Positions 13,101-24,782 of a stretch of 64,000 nt of DNA are shown piece by piece. Positions within the stretch are counted from its first letter, which is position 1. Every line of letters begins with the position of its first letter. The DNA lies in NCBI RefSeq assembly GCF_020536995.1, contig NC_068365.1, positions 37,077,712-37,141,711 on the forward strand, read 5' to 3'. Source of the stretch: Dreissena polymorpha. Lineage: Eukaryota > Mollusca > Bivalvia > Myida > Dreissenidae. The position numbers and the translations under genes are program-made. The notes under the pieces were generated by a model. The model saw only the letters and a program-made list of their open reading frames with translations. It had not been told where the DNA came from and did not search any database.

Positions 13101-13280
13101 AAACAGTTACTACAGTTCAGCTAACAACCTAACCAGTTGTATCACTAAACCTATTACACGCATGATTGGTTCGCGGCATTGGTCAAGTGGAAAGCGCAAG
13201 TAACCGCGCATTTGCCACTTGACCGCCAGAACATAAACATCATATATATCTTTGATATATTGTTCTGCGTAATTATTACA
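10163..13280 (+). mobile_element. Fossil Ty3/Gypsy LTR retrotransposon, 5'-truncated
   Basis: The element begins inside reverse transcriptase (QADPQKVEAVQNWPVP, RKFLGFAGYYRRFIKGF; about 10163-10330). It continues through RNase H (FTLNTDASGTGLEAVLYQK; ending near YRKGKNNNDADGLSRI at about 10840), the integrase zinc-binding region and core (about 11090-11870, ending TPYHPMGNGETKRFNQTL and YNSTHHKSTGFSPHFLMFG) and a C-terminal integrase domain to about 12377. This RT-RNaseH-integrase order is diagnostic of Ty3/Gypsy. Gag, protease, most of RT and the 5' LTR are missing. A purine-rich tract at 12992-13002 precedes a possible 3' LTR. The coding part is broken in several places and looks inactive. 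Protein similarity is still obvious, so the insertion is probably moderately old. Confidence 0.85.
13006..13280 (+). repeat. Possible 3' LTR of the Ty3/Gypsy fossil
   Basis: It starts TGTCATAGAG right after a purine-rich tract (GGGCAGGGGAAG) and ends ATTATTACA, giving the usual TG...CA ends over about 275 bp. There is no 5' LTR in the window to compare with, so this rests on position and termini alone. Its last 73 bp (13208-13280) recur at 13516-13588. Confidence 0.4.
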
Positions 13281-13588
13281 GGTTAATGATAAATCAATTT
13301 ATAAACTTTAACCTTTGTATTGTTGTAATCTCTGTTCTAATTAAATGCCACGTAAGGTATTGATTGTATTTTTTGTATTTATTGTATTTGTATTTATTGT
13401 ATTCATTGTATGTATTGTATTAACTGTATTTATTGTATTCATTGTATTACAATATTGCCATGTTTTTATAAATGCTATTACTGTTATTGTTGTATAATAA
13501 TAGTGATTAATGTAGGCATTTGCCACTTGACTGCCAGAACATAAACACCTTATATATCTTTGATATATTGTTCTGCGTCATTATTACA
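13281..13588. repeat. Insert with microsatellite and repeated LTR tail
   Basis: A 73-bp segment at 13516-13588 (TTTGCCACTTGACTGCCAGA to TTATTACA) repeats 13208-13280 with few differences. Between them are 235 bp that include a TATTGTATT microsatellite (about 13362-13450). Either an LTR tail was duplicated around an insertion, or two related solo ends lie side by side. Confidence 0.65.
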
Positions 13589-13715
13589 GCCCTTCACGCG
13601 GACCCTTAACACAAATTTGCCGAAAGCTACGTCGACATTTAGAAATAGCATTAATGAACATTTTGAAAGTTTAACTGCAGTTGTCAATAACACACACAAA
13701 GTAAAGATTAAAGAA

Positions 13716-13849
13716 TAATAGGTTGGTGACGTGGATGGATAATGGTGATCTGGGAAGTCAGAGGAATTTATCGGGTGAGCCGAAGGCAAACCGTTTACAT
13801 CCTTCCACGAGCCAGAAAACAATTCTCCATCCACGTCACCAACCTATTA
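13716..13849. mobile_element. Short MITE-like element with 24-bp perfect TIRs
   Basis: A perfect 24-bp inverted repeat (TAATAGGTTGGTGACG... at 13716-13739; its complement at 13826-13849) encloses 86 bp. Apparent proteins overlapping it are incidental. No target-site duplication is evident. Confidence 0.7.
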
Positions 13850-13880
13850 GTCTATTTATCTTGCCATATATATTTCTTTT

Positions 13881-14232
13881 TATGCCCCCGGTAGGGTGGC
13901 ATATAGCTGTCGAACTGTCCGTTAGTCCGTCTGTCTGTCTGTACGTCCGTCCGTCCGTCCGTCCGAAAACTTTAACATTGGCTGTAACTTTTGCAATAAT
14001 GAAGATAGGAACTTGATATTTTACATGCATGTGTATCTCATGAAGCTGCACAATTTGAGTGGTAAAGTGTCAAGGTCAAGGTCATCCTTCAAGGTCAAAA
14101 GTGAAAAAATTCAATCCAAGGGAAGTAATAAGCTTTAAACGGGAGATTTCTAAACCTGCCAAATGATATATTGAAATTTATATTATTTCAAAGCAGCGCA
14201 ATAGGGGGCATTGTGTTTCTGACAAACACATC
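13881..14232. repeat. Bivalve repeat, TATGCCCCCGGTAGGG family
   Basis: It opens TATGCCCCCGGTAGGGTGGC, passes a GTCTGT/GTCCGT microsatellite (13920-13965) and a CAAGGTCAAGGTCA block, and closes AGGGGGCATTGTGTTTCTGA. GCCCCC and GGGGGC form short inverted ends. It is an apparently complete copy, non-coding. Confidence 0.75.
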
Positions 14233-14402
14233 TATTGTTATTTTATACTTTTTTTATGCATCGTTTATTTACACTGTAAAAGAGTTTGAAGTGGAGAGTT
14301 TCGGTGGAATAATGACGTCATTTCGTAAAACAATGACTTGATTTCATTGTAAAACAGAGGGACTGACAGATATTCGAGGTCACGTGGTCAACTAGCCTAA
14401 TA

Positions 14403-16163
14403 CAGGGTTAGCACAGACCTTGAAAAGTGCTTGAAATCAATGTTTATCTTGAAAAGTGCTTTAAAATGATCTTGAGTGCTTAAAAGTGCTTATTTTCAAC
14501 CATAGCCTTGAAAAGTGCTTAGAAAGTGCTTGAATTTGGCTGGAAAAGTGCTTGAAAATGAAATAACAACAATAAAAAAAGTTAAAAACAGATTCATTAT
14601 TTCCAAGCTTTCAGATAATTTCACGTCATATCGATCTGATGATATTGATTGCTCCACCTATCTGACCCACGCCAATTTTCGCGTGCTTTTTATCAGAACA
14701 AAGAAATTCATTTATTTCATGTAGAAGTTGTAACCAAGAATAGCTGTACACGATGCGGGCAAACGGTGTCCGATGATTTACACATGTTCCAATACAACTG
14801 TCTAGATTGGGCGCTTATTTCATCAAATTTTTAAATAGAATCATATGAGGAAATTCATTTGATACTTTCGAAAATTGCAAACGTTTGTGTTTATGACTCT
14901 AATCATCTATATTACCCACCCATAATTTGATTTTAAAAATGGAAATCGGGAATATATGGGATTATTGAGTAATGAATAAAGATGGGAGAAGTTGCATGTA
15001 TGCAATTGAGACAGTTGAAACTCAGGATAATACGATTACTACAATCAGTTATGAGTTCTCCTTGCAGGCTTCAAACTGTTAATTGAATAATCAAACACTC
15101 AATTAACACTCCTCCAGGTGCGGTATCCTACAGCTTGGTGCGAACCCTGTTTTCTTTTATACGCGGCGTTTTATAAGACAAAAAACACTGTCATGGGCAT
15201 GGGTGTGGAATACATTATTCATTATCGTGTTTAAATGAAAGGGATAAATACAATACGTTTATGTTGCATTATTTTATTTTAAGCGAACACGATGAACATG
15301 GCTGTATATATTATGGGTCTGCAGTGATTCGGGTGTTTGCCTTATGGCAAATGGCCCCGCGACATTTGATCTGAACACTCATCGCTGGGTTCATATTGGT
15401 AAGCAAACACAATGAGATGGACACCGCAGCGAGTGGCGTTTGTTTAAGTACACAGTGCATGTACTGAGGACAAAAATACATATTTTTATGTCTTTTCCAT
15501 GAGTCCGAAGTCGTAGTTTTTTTCCAGATTTAATTTATGACAGTTCCGATCTGTTTATACTAGCAGGTACTGGATCGGTACGGGTTCTATAATGTAAGGG
15601 AGGTAACTACTACTCATCTGTCGCCAATTGGTCTACTTTATGTTTTTTTGTATGCATTATGCCATTAGGGTGCTGACAAGTTGAAATATGCCAGTGAATA
15701 AGTGCATTTTTTGGAAAGGGTTGTTTTTGAAGTAACCCTTGGGTTATTGACAACGCCAATTCTAAGTATGCAGAACAGATATAGAGATGGTTAGTATGGG
15801 GGAATCCGCGTTGTAAAGCCACCAAAAGATGAACATTTAGAATACATATTCAATACAAATAACGGGTTTTGTTTTGGTATGTGTAATGCCTTTGGTCAAT
15901 TACGGTTCTATATTATTATAATGAAATATCTTACTTTTGATGAAAACAGTTGTTATGGTATCAGGGTTGTGCAGACTGTTGTAAGTCACAAAGAATATTA
16001 AGCAAGAAGGGACCAATGTAGCGAAAAATGTCAGTATTGGACACTAAAATAATATACATATTTTATTTATCGGACTAAAAAAGTGCTTGAATTTGGATTT
16101 TTTCCCTTGAAAAGTGCTTAAAAAGTGATTGAATTTCATTCAAGAAAATCTGTATGAACCCTG
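14403..16163. mobile_element. Non-autonomous hAT-like element (1.76 kb)
   Basis: The left end CAGGGTTAGCACAGAC and the reverse complement of the right end CAGGGTTCATACAGAT match at 12 of 16 positions; CAGGG is a typical hAT terminus. Both ends carry clusters of the AAGTGCTT octamer (about eight at 14420-14560, about four at 16078-16135), as expected for hAT transposase-binding subterminal repeats. No transposase is recognisable inside, and no 8-bp target duplication is visible (GCCTAATA left, ACATGGCT right). Internal short frames, including one with a CTRCGQTVSDD segment near 14750, are unassigned. Confidence 0.6.
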
Positions 16164-16196
16164 ACATGGCTGCTGGGATGGCGACAGTTTTCTCAT

Positions 16197-17402
16197 TATG
16201 CCCCCCCCCCACCACCCCCCCCCCACGCCCCCCGAAGAAAAGGGGGTATATTGTTTTGCTCATGTCGGTCTGTCCGTTCACCTGATGGTTTCCGGATGAT
16301 AACTCAAGAGCGCTTATGCCATGTATCATGAAACAAACTCCTATTGATTTTCAGGTCACTAGGTCTAAGGTCAAGGTCACGATGACCGGAAATAGTAAAA
16401 TGGTTTCCGGATGATAACTAAAGAACACTTATGCCTAGGATCATGAAACTTCAGATACATTGATCATTACTCGCAGATGACCCTTATTGATTTTCAGGTC
16501 ACTAGGTCAAAGGTCAAGGTCACGGTGACCCAATGCAGTAAAATGGTTTCCGGATGATTACTCAAGAATGCTTATGCCTAGGTTCATGAAACTTCATAGG
16601 TATTTTGATCTTGACTCGCAGATGACCCCTACTGATTATCAGGTCACTAGGTCAAAGGTCAAGGTCACAGTGCCAAAAAACTTATTCACACAATGGCTAT
16701 CAAGGTCACGGTGACTCAACTTACAAAAATGGTTTCCGGATGATAACTCAAGAATGCTTATGCCTAGGATCATGAAACTTCATAGGTTCATTGATCATGA
16801 CTGGCAGATAACCCCTTTTAATTTTCAGGTCACTAGGTCAAAGGTCAAGGTCACGGTGACCCAAAGCAGTAAAATGGTTTCCGGATGATTACTCAAGAAC
16901 GCTTATGCCTAGGTTCATGAAACTTCATAGGTATATTGATCTTGACTCGCAGATGACCCCTACTGATTATCAGGTCACTAGGTCAAAGGTCAAGGTCACA
17001 GTGCCAAAAAACGTATTCACACAATGGCTATCAAGGTCACGGTGACTCAACTTACAAAAATGGTTTCTGGATGATAACTCAAGAATGCTTACGCATAGGA
17101 TCATGAACCTTCATAGGTTCATTGATAATGACTGGCAGATAACCCCTTTTAATTTTCAGGTCACTAGGTCAAAGGTCAAGGTGACAGTGACTCGAAACAG
17201 TAAAATGGTTTCCTGATGATAACTTAAGGATAATTAGGCCTAGGATTATGAAACTTCATAGGTACATTGATCATGACTGGCAGATGACCCCTATTGATTT
17301 TCAGGTCACTTAGTCAAGGTCAAGGTCACAGTGACAAATAAAATATTCACACAATGGCTGCCACTACAACTGACAGCACATATGGGGGGCATGCATGTTT
17401 TA
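16197..17402. repeat. Higher-order satellite, TATGCCCCCC...GGTTTCCGGATGA family
   Basis: A C-rich head (16200-16227) and a GGGGTATATTGTTTTGC block lead into seven repeats starting at GGTTTCC (near 16289, 16401, 16543, 16728, 16875, 17060 and 17205). Spacings of about 145 and 185 bp alternate, so a two-unit higher-order repeat of about 330 bp is visible. Each unit ends in TCACTAGGTCAAAGGTCAAG. The array closes with GGGGGGCATGCATG. A shorter copy is at 25590-25945. Confidence 0.85.
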
Positions 17403-18290
17403 CAAACAGCCCTTGTTAACATAGACACTGACTTGTCAGAAGAAATTCTCTAACACTTTTTGATGACCATTATTCAAACTTCAATTTGTTGTTGCCAAAA
17501 CAAAATAAATGCATACAAATTGGTGCAGAGTTGTTTTTTTAATATCATAGGAGCCTTTCCATTTACCATGCATGACAACCAAAGCCAGTACTGTAAAAAG
17601 AGACGAGAGTTTCAAAAGGGTACTGTGTGTAACATGGGTCAACTATGGTATTTACTTACTTTACGACGTACATTAACCTCCTAAAATAGACCACCTAACT
17701 TTCCATAATATGCCTACATTGACCTCTCCCAACCATTAGTTTTGTGTTGTCAGCAAATTTAAGTTAGAATGTCACCTTTTCCGACAATTTTTTAAATGTC
17801 ACTACCAATGAAATCAAAATTTGTTTATTGATAAATTTGTTACCTGGGCCTAGTGGCTATTGATTAATCATAGGTAAATTATTTAACCAGTTATGAAGGC
17901 GACATGAAGTCCGGAAGTAGCAGATTAAAATCCTGACGCTGTCAAGGAACGGAATTTGTTGCCGTAAAAATTGTAATTCTGTTCAAACATGCTGGAACAT
18001 CTGGCATTGTGGTGGCTGTGATTTTGGTCCAGTTATACAAAAAGGTACCATGGGAAGGTGTGCAGTGGTTTTTGTTATCACAGGATAATGTGTCATAAGC
18101 TATATTAACTGCGTTATCTTTAATAAGGCCATGTCCCCCTGTCATTCGCATTGACAGGTCAACTCTCAGGCATTATTGCAAGACATAGATTGTAAATTAT
18201 ATTAGGGATTTATAAATGAGCCGTCCTCTGTGAGTTGGCACAGGCTAATCGGGGTTCGACACCCTCCGCTTTTTTTTTCTTTTCAAGATA
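17403..18290 (-). other. Mostly empty; one weak exon-like segment on the minus strand
   Basis: AT-rich sequence with nothing recognisable except 18172-17942 on the minus strand. This is open for about 75 residues and has balanced composition with four cysteines (MRMTGGHGLIKDNAVNIAYD, then SCDNKNHCTPSHGTFLYNWT, then DVPACLNRITIF). It might be one exon of an extracellular protein, but no motif identifies it and no partner exon is seen. Confidence 0.25.
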
Positions 18291-18292
18291 GT

Positions 18293-18470
18293 CTCTTCTT
18301 AGCAAAAATCCACTGCCACTCACCGCTACCACCACCACAGCCACCCACCATCACATCTGCCACCCACCACCTACCAACTTACATCCACCACCAACCATCA
18401 CCACCACCTACCACCATCATGACCAACCACCACTGCCACCCACCACCAACACACACCACCACAACACCAA
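18293..18470. repeat. CCACCA-rich low-complexity tract
   Basis: Imperfect CCACCA/CACCAC repeats lie immediately 5' of the LINE fragment. They may mark the truncated junction of that insertion. Confidence 0.8.
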
Positions 18471-18474
18471 CAAT

Positions 18475-19067
18475 ATCGAGATGGTCCAACGCAGGGCCGC
18501 TCGATGGGTTACAAATGACTACTCATATCACAACAGTGTCACACACATGCTAGACAAATAAGGGTGGCGTTCACTTGAGAACAGAAGGTATGACTCCCGG
18601 CTACTGATGTTCTATAAAATTGTCCACGGACTGGTTGCTGTACCAATGCCTCCCTATGTCACTCCTTCGACCCGGCTCACTAGACATCTGCACCCACTTT
18701 CATTCAGACAAATCCCCACTCCAAGCAACTACTATAAATTTTCCTTCTATCCAGCCACTATTGTCCTATGGAACTCTCTACCAGCCAATATTGTACAGGC
18801 ACCTACCCTGGACCAGTTTAGGCAGGGGGTGACCAAACTAGATCACAGTTTTTAAGCAGGTTGGCTGTTTTTAACCTTTTATCTGTATATTTCATCTTTT
18901 AACTAACACTATCACCTTTGTTTCTATGTCTCACAAATACATTATGTATTACTTTTAATCTCCTATACACTTCTTCCTTAATTTCCTTCATTTCCTAGCA
19001 CTGACACGCGCATGCTTGTATTGCTAATTGTTGGCTACTAGCAGTATATATAGATAGATAGATAAAC
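18475..19067 (+). mobile_element. 5'-truncated LINE: reverse transcriptase C-terminus with TAGA tail
   Basis: The frame from 18475 reads IEMVQRRAARWVTNDYS, RRYDSRLLMFYKIVHGLVAV and FYPATIVLWNSLPANIVQ, ending KLDHSF-stop at 18855. This is the characteristic C-terminal region of CR1/Jockey-like reverse transcriptases. An in-frame TAA lies at 18559-18561. The 3' end is a (TAGA)n run at 19049-19064, a microsatellite tail typical of some LINE clades. It is a different subfamily from the LINE at 7.4 kb, judging by the divergent C-terminal sequence. Dead copy. Confidence 0.75.
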
Positions 19068-19411
19068 ATGAATGTGAGCAAAAATATTGCGGTCATGTTT
19101 CAGTCAATATTTTGACGATACATAATAATTGGATTTGTAAGAATTACTAAGTGTTCTATTTTAGTATAGGGGTCAGTGTGCCCAGTGTGTCATACAAATC
19201 AACCCAAAGCTTTGATACAAATGTATAATAATATTAACTGCTGTTTGTACTAAAATTGTGCAACCTTTATCTGTATATCATATGTAAGAGCAAAGTACAA
19301 ATAGTTTAATCACCCCATGTTCTATAAATGGAAAACCAATAGATAAAGTCTGATACTATTTAAATTATCTTACATTCACTTCACCTTTATAAATGATCTC
19401 GTGGTAAAAAG

Positions 19412-19870
19412 ACCTGACATGAATAAACAGGTTAACTGTAAGAACATCCACAGGACATTTTGGGTTATCGTCCTCATAATCGTAGAAACATATTAGTTCA
19501 GATTGTTGACGTTAAATATTTATCTCAAACTAAGATTACTACAATATGGGATTGAATTTATCAGCTTAGTTAGGTATGAAAAGTCTTTGTACTGTGATTT
19601 TACAAGCTCTGATTTGATTGTGGTGTATGCGGTCAGTACATGTAAAATTAAGGGCCCGTAAATGTTTTGATAACATGATTCATTTCATTCAAACCCAACA
19701 AACAAACAATTGTCAGCTCAATTGGAGCAGTTGATCATCTATTGCAGAAAAATAGTATATGATGCAAACTGATGATCGCTAAACCTTGGCTGACAAGAAA
19801 TTCACCTTTTGGACGGACAGGCTCACATATTCCCAAAGACTGAGAAATCACATCCAACGTAGACGTTTAA
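19412..19870. repeat. Diverged long repeat, copy 2 (pair of 4-480)
   Basis: This is the second member of the pair described at 4-480, in the same orientation. It is non-coding. The stretch 19871-20384 is AT-rich with nothing recognised. Confidence 0.5.
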
Positions 19871-20384
19871 GGGGTCGAGAAAATAACATATAAATAAGCC
19901 ATTTTCTGGCGTCCTATAACATCTGACATGGCCTACACTGACATGATGCTACATTTATACTGAGTTTACCCTATAAAAGACAGAATATGACCAAAAGATA
20001 AATATTTTGAGTTAAAACACATACAGGATTTTAAATGGTGTTTTTACAAACGATTATGACCTCATCTTTCCAACCATGCATACTTAAATATAAGAAAGTA
20101 TGGTCATGCCGTTAATTGAAATAAAACTTTACACTCTCTTTATAGAAAGATGTTTTCTCAGGGAGTTTTCTCCTATTGTGTCGTGCTTATAGATACAAGA
20201 GTGTACATGCAATAATTATTGATATTGTATAAATACATCATTGAGTTTATTTAAAATCTACACTTTATATATTTAAACGTACATGATCATTAAACAAAAA
20301 TGAGTATGTTTCGAGTAGTTTGTTGTCACATGGGTATCAGGTTGTTTAGCTCTCAACTAGTTTCCCCCTAGGTTTTTTTGTTTT

Positions 20385-21560
20385 TTAGCTCATCTATTTT
20401 TTTTTTTTAAATATGAGCTATTGATATCACCTTGGCGTCGGCGTCCGGTTAAGTTATGCGTTTAGGTACACTTTTCTCATAAAGTATCAATGCTATTGCA
20501 TTCAAACTTGGTACACTTACTTACTATCATGAGGGGACTGTGCAGGCAAAGTTAGATAACTCTGGCTTGCATTTTGACTGAATTATGTTCCCTTTTTATA
20601 CTTAGAAAATTGAAAATTTTGGTTAAGTTTTGTGTTTTGGTCCATTTTTAGCTCATCTATTTTTTGAAAAAAAATTATGAGCTATTGTCATCACCTTGGC
20701 GTCAGCGTCTGCGTCGGCGTCGGCGTCCGGTTAAGTTTTGCGTTTAGGTCCACTTTTCTCAGAAAGTATCAATGCTATTGCATTCAAACTTGGTACACTT
20801 ACTTACTATCATGAGGGGACTGGGCAGGCAAAGTTAGATAACTCTGGCGTGCATTTTGACTGAATTATGTGCCCTTTTTATACTTAGAAAATTGAAAATT
20901 TTAGTTAAGTTTTGCGTTTAGGTCCACTTTTTTCAGAAAGTATCAATGCTATTGCATTCAAACTTGGTACACTTACTAACTATCATGAGGGGACTGGGCA
21001 GGCAAAGTTAGATAACTCTGGCTTGCATTTTGACTGAATTATGTTCCCTTTTTATACTTAGAAAATTGAAAATTTTGGTTAAGTTTTGTGTTTTGGTCCA
21101 TTTTTAGCTCATCTATTTTTTGAAAAAAAATTATGAGCTATTGTCATCACCTTGGCGTCAGCGTCTGCGTCGGCGTCGGCGTCCGGTTAAGTTTTGCGTT
21201 TAGGTCCACTTTTCTCAGAAAGTATCAATGCTATTGCATTCAAACTTGGTACACTTACTTACTATCATGAGGGGACTGGGCAGGCAAAGTTAGATAACTC
21301 TGGCGTGCATTTTGACTGAATTATGTGCCCTTTTTATACTTAGAAAATTGAAAATTTTGTTCAGTTTTGTGTTTAGGTCCACTTTTTTCCTAAAGTATCA
21401 AAGCTATTGCTTTCATACTTTCAACACTTACTATATATCGTAAGGGGACTGTGCAGGCAAAGCTATGTAGCTCTGACTGGCATTTTGACGGAATTATGGG
21501 CCCTTTATAGTTGAAAATTTGGTTAAGTTTTGTGTTTTGGTCCACTTTATTTTAATTGCG
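20385..21560. repeat. Tandem satellite, TTAGCTCATCTATTTTT family
   Basis: Units carry GGCGTCGGCGTCCGGTTAAG, GGTCCACTTTTCTCAGAAAG, CTATTGCATTCAAACTTGG and GAGGGGACTGGGCAGGCAAA. A larger unit of about 460 bp starting TTAGCTCATC is repeated (near 20648 and 21103) almost without change, showing recent homogenisation. The last unit (21360-21560) is diverged. Confidence 0.85.
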
Positions 21561-23238
21561 TAATAAGGCAAATACGCTTGTTATATATAGCCCTGGGACA
21601 TGTTTAGACTCCTGAAAAAGGGCACATGTTAGTCACACTGTAAGTCTATGCCTGACTTCTTGTGTGTGTGTGAGTATTCTGTCTGAAATTAGTATCATTT
21701 CTGTAATTTTTGCATTCCTAAAAAGATTTTAATGCCTGTTACTTTATATTTTATATTTCCCTGACTACCAGAAAATGTGTCAAAAAAAATCCAAGCTCTA
21801 GGTTAAAGTGTCTTATTTGTAACATTAACATGCCTGGGAGGATTTTCATTTAACTAATGAATATTATCTTCCTCAACCATACCGAGGCACTAATAAATAC
21901 ATAAGGCAAACAAAACATTGAACACATTCAAGAAAAGCATAGCATGTGTGCAACTGCAAATGAAATCACCCTAAATAAATGTACATGTAGAATACAATGA
22001 ACCCTTTACCAAATAGATACTATTTTGATACATGTGTAGTCCCTCAGAGAGTAAAAGTTAATTTAAATCAAACCATTCTAAATAAGATTCAAAATTTAAA
22101 GGCTTTACATTGTATGTTCAATGGAGCCCTTGGTAAAAAAAATTGACCATTCCCCAAGAATCACATTTTTTGTATGGATTTATTTAGCATAATAACTTCT
22201 TCTGTTAAACCACAGTGTCTACAGCGTTGATATTTTGTATGTAAAATCCAAATGTGTTCCACTAAAAAGACGCATAGTGGCATAATTGATATAGACCTAC
22301 ATACATGTAGTTGAACTATTTTTAAAATCCTCTCTACAAGCCAAGTGGGAGGTGTAATATTTGGCATGTAACATCATATAGTTGTCCTGTACTTAGTTTG
22401 ATTCAATCATTATTTAGGGTTCAAATTGACCATGTCTGTAGTTGTTTACACTGAAATATTTCATAGTGTACATGTATATCGTAGCATAACAACTTAAGAT
22501 ACACAAAGCACACATTTAATTTGGTATGTGATGTCAGATATTGTTTGGTCCTCGATAAAAAACTGTTCAACACATGCCCCTGGGGTAAAATTTGGCCATG
22601 CCCCATTACAAAGGTGAGCGATCAATGCCATTCTTTGCCCTCTTGTTTAAAAAATAAATAAATATAACGATGTTCCTTTATAAATGTCTGCTTGAAAAGA
22701 GAGAATATGTATTGCTTAAATAATTTTTATGGTAAGTGGAAAATATTGTTGTTATACCCCTTTAAGCTACTGTAATCCTTTAGTTCTTAAACAATTTAAA
22801 CAGCTTTATGGAAAACAAACTAATGTTCTTTGGTTGAACAAGTTTCTATGATGTTTTAAAACTTATCAATATTCCGCACAAAATTTTAAATAACTCAGCA
22901 AATGAGATACTCTTTAAAGAAAATTTCTTTGTGTGAAATAGACATGCTCAAATATCCACATCCATTAATTTGTATTATTTATCCTTTAAGCTGAAGAATT
23001 TTCGATATGATATTTAAGCAAATTAGCCAATGCATGGTTTATTTAACCCATTCCAATAAGCATTGGAAATTTATCAACATATTATTTGTATTACTTTTTG
23101 TGCACTTTGTATGTCAGATTTGTGTGAAATAGTAGTTTTGATATTGGCATTCTTGAATTACTTTAATTTAAATTTAAAACTTACAAAACTTAAAATCAAT
23201 GTTTTTAAGTTCCTATATATGTATTTATGTTTCACTTG
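21561..23238. other. AT-rich stretch, no gene seen
   Basis: No supported gene. Two segments near 22180-22350 and 22430-22610 share motifs of the type TTGG(C)CATG and look like diverged dispersed repeats. Confidence 0.5.
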
Positions 23239-23612
23239 ATTTGTCATTGTCAGCTCGGGTACTTACATGTACCCTGGGTACTCTTAATAATACTTAAATG
23301 TACCCCGCATACCGAAAATATACTAACACGTATCCGGTCAATTGAGACTGTACCAGAGATGCATTCCCGCCTAAAATCCAATGTCGTCAAAATGCTTTTT
23401 GAGCAGGAGTTTCGATAATATAAAGGTCATTTAACAGAATATTGACATAAATATGAATTCATATAATTAATTTGAAAAAAGCTGACAAAGACCAATTTAG
23501 CATTAGGTTACGTTTCAGTATAGTTTCCGTACCCGGGGTACATTTAACTATACTAAGGAGTATCAGGGGTAAATTTTAGTAGTACCCGAACCGAAAATGA
23601 CCAATGGAGCTT
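23239..23612. mobile_element. MITE-like element with GGGTAC-rich inverted ends
   Basis: The left end TTGTCATTGTCAGCTCGGGT and the reverse complement of the right end TTGGTCATTTTCGGTTCGGG are alike. Both are followed by clusters of GTACCC motifs. About 370 bp, non-coding, no clear target duplication. Confidence 0.55.
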
Positions 23613-24437
23613 AAGTTTCCCTTCGAATAATTGGTTTGTATATATTAATGCTTTGCATATGCCCATTATGGGTTGGTCTGTAGGTCGGTATGTAGACTAT
23701 TTTTGTTCTGCTTATGGTGTACAATCTTGCAAATTGGTGTGTTGATTATTAGTGAAAACCTGAATGCACTTGTTAATGTTTAGGTCAACATGTCAAAGGT
23801 CAGTGTCACAAGGTTTAGTGATTTCTTTGGTGGAAAGTAATAAACATATAAAGTTTAAGGCAATGTCACATGATCTGGTATCATAATATAAGTTTGCACA
23901 CAAATTCTAGAGAACCTGTTAATGTAAGAAAATATTGAACAATATTTGTGATGTAATCAGACTTTGTGTTCATGTTAGAAAATATTGAACAATATTTGTG
24001 ATGTTGGCCTTCACTAAATACATGCCTTATACATTGTTATATTTCTGTCCATTCATCAATATGCATTCGAACTCACTGCATTTAGTCTGGCCTATCTATC
24101 TGTTAAACACGATCTAATTTCCAATTCGGTATCTTCTTTGCCACAATTGGTATATTCAATACCCACATGACCCAATAGTCCCATTACAGTTTACATAGTA
24201 ACACTGTTTACTGCTTACAATTGATTGTCATTTGACAGTTTATTTGGTTTCTGTTCAGTTCAAAATACTTGATGGCTTAACCATTTTAGGTTTAACTGGA
24301 TTTTTGTTCAGTACATATTTTGTGATTGCTTGACTTTTTAATAAAAGATTTAAATTATGTCTTTTCTGAACTAGTTATTCGTATTCACAGAGATGCTGTG
24401 AAATTAAGAATTTTCCTGAACGTTTTGTTAGCTTAAA
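23613..24437. other. Upstream region of the TRIM-like gene
   Basis: Contains a degenerate bivalve satellite (23640-23830, with GGTCAACATGTCAAAGGTCA) and a direct duplication of about 28 bp (GAAAATATTGAACAATATTT at about 23930 and 23978). No confident TATA box or start site for the downstream gene was found. Confidence 0.45.
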
Positions 24438-24782
24438 ATGTCAATTATCAAAATGGCGGACTTGTCTACGTCTTCTCATTGCAAAGGCTCTGATGAGGTT
24501 AAGGATTTTATTTGTTCGTCATGCAAAGAGCAAGCAAATGCAGATTTTTACTGCAAAACATGTTTGAAACTTTATTGTGGGAAATGTATTCACTTGCATG
24601 ATAAGTGGTTTAAAAGACATTCAGCGTATGTAAGGAATGACATGAAAGAATGGCCAGTTTTGAAACAAGTGGAGGAATTTCTATTGAAGTGTCAAGCGCA
24701 CAAGGACGACAAAATTGAAATGTTATGTGTAGACCACATGTAGTCAGATGTGCTGCACAAAGTGTGCCTTCAATGATCACAG
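24438..24782 (+). CDS. TRIM-like gene exon 1: two B-boxes, frame disturbed
   Basis: B-box 1 shows CSSC, CKTC, CGKC and two following histidines (FICSSCKEQANADFYCKTC, then LKLYCGKCIHLHDKW). B-box 2 begins LLKCQAHKDDKIEMLCVDH. At about 24735-24738 an extra four bases follow GACCAC and bring TAG into frame at 24741-24743. Past them the sequence resumes in another frame as SQMCCTKCAFNDHR, exactly the expected end of B-box 2. The exon ends at 24782, before GTATTT. Confidence 0.75.

Noticed and set aside
13836-14051. Open frames with RTDGRTYRQTDG-type segments
   Set aside because: They translate the GTCCGT/GTCTGT microsatellite of a dispersed bivalve repeat.
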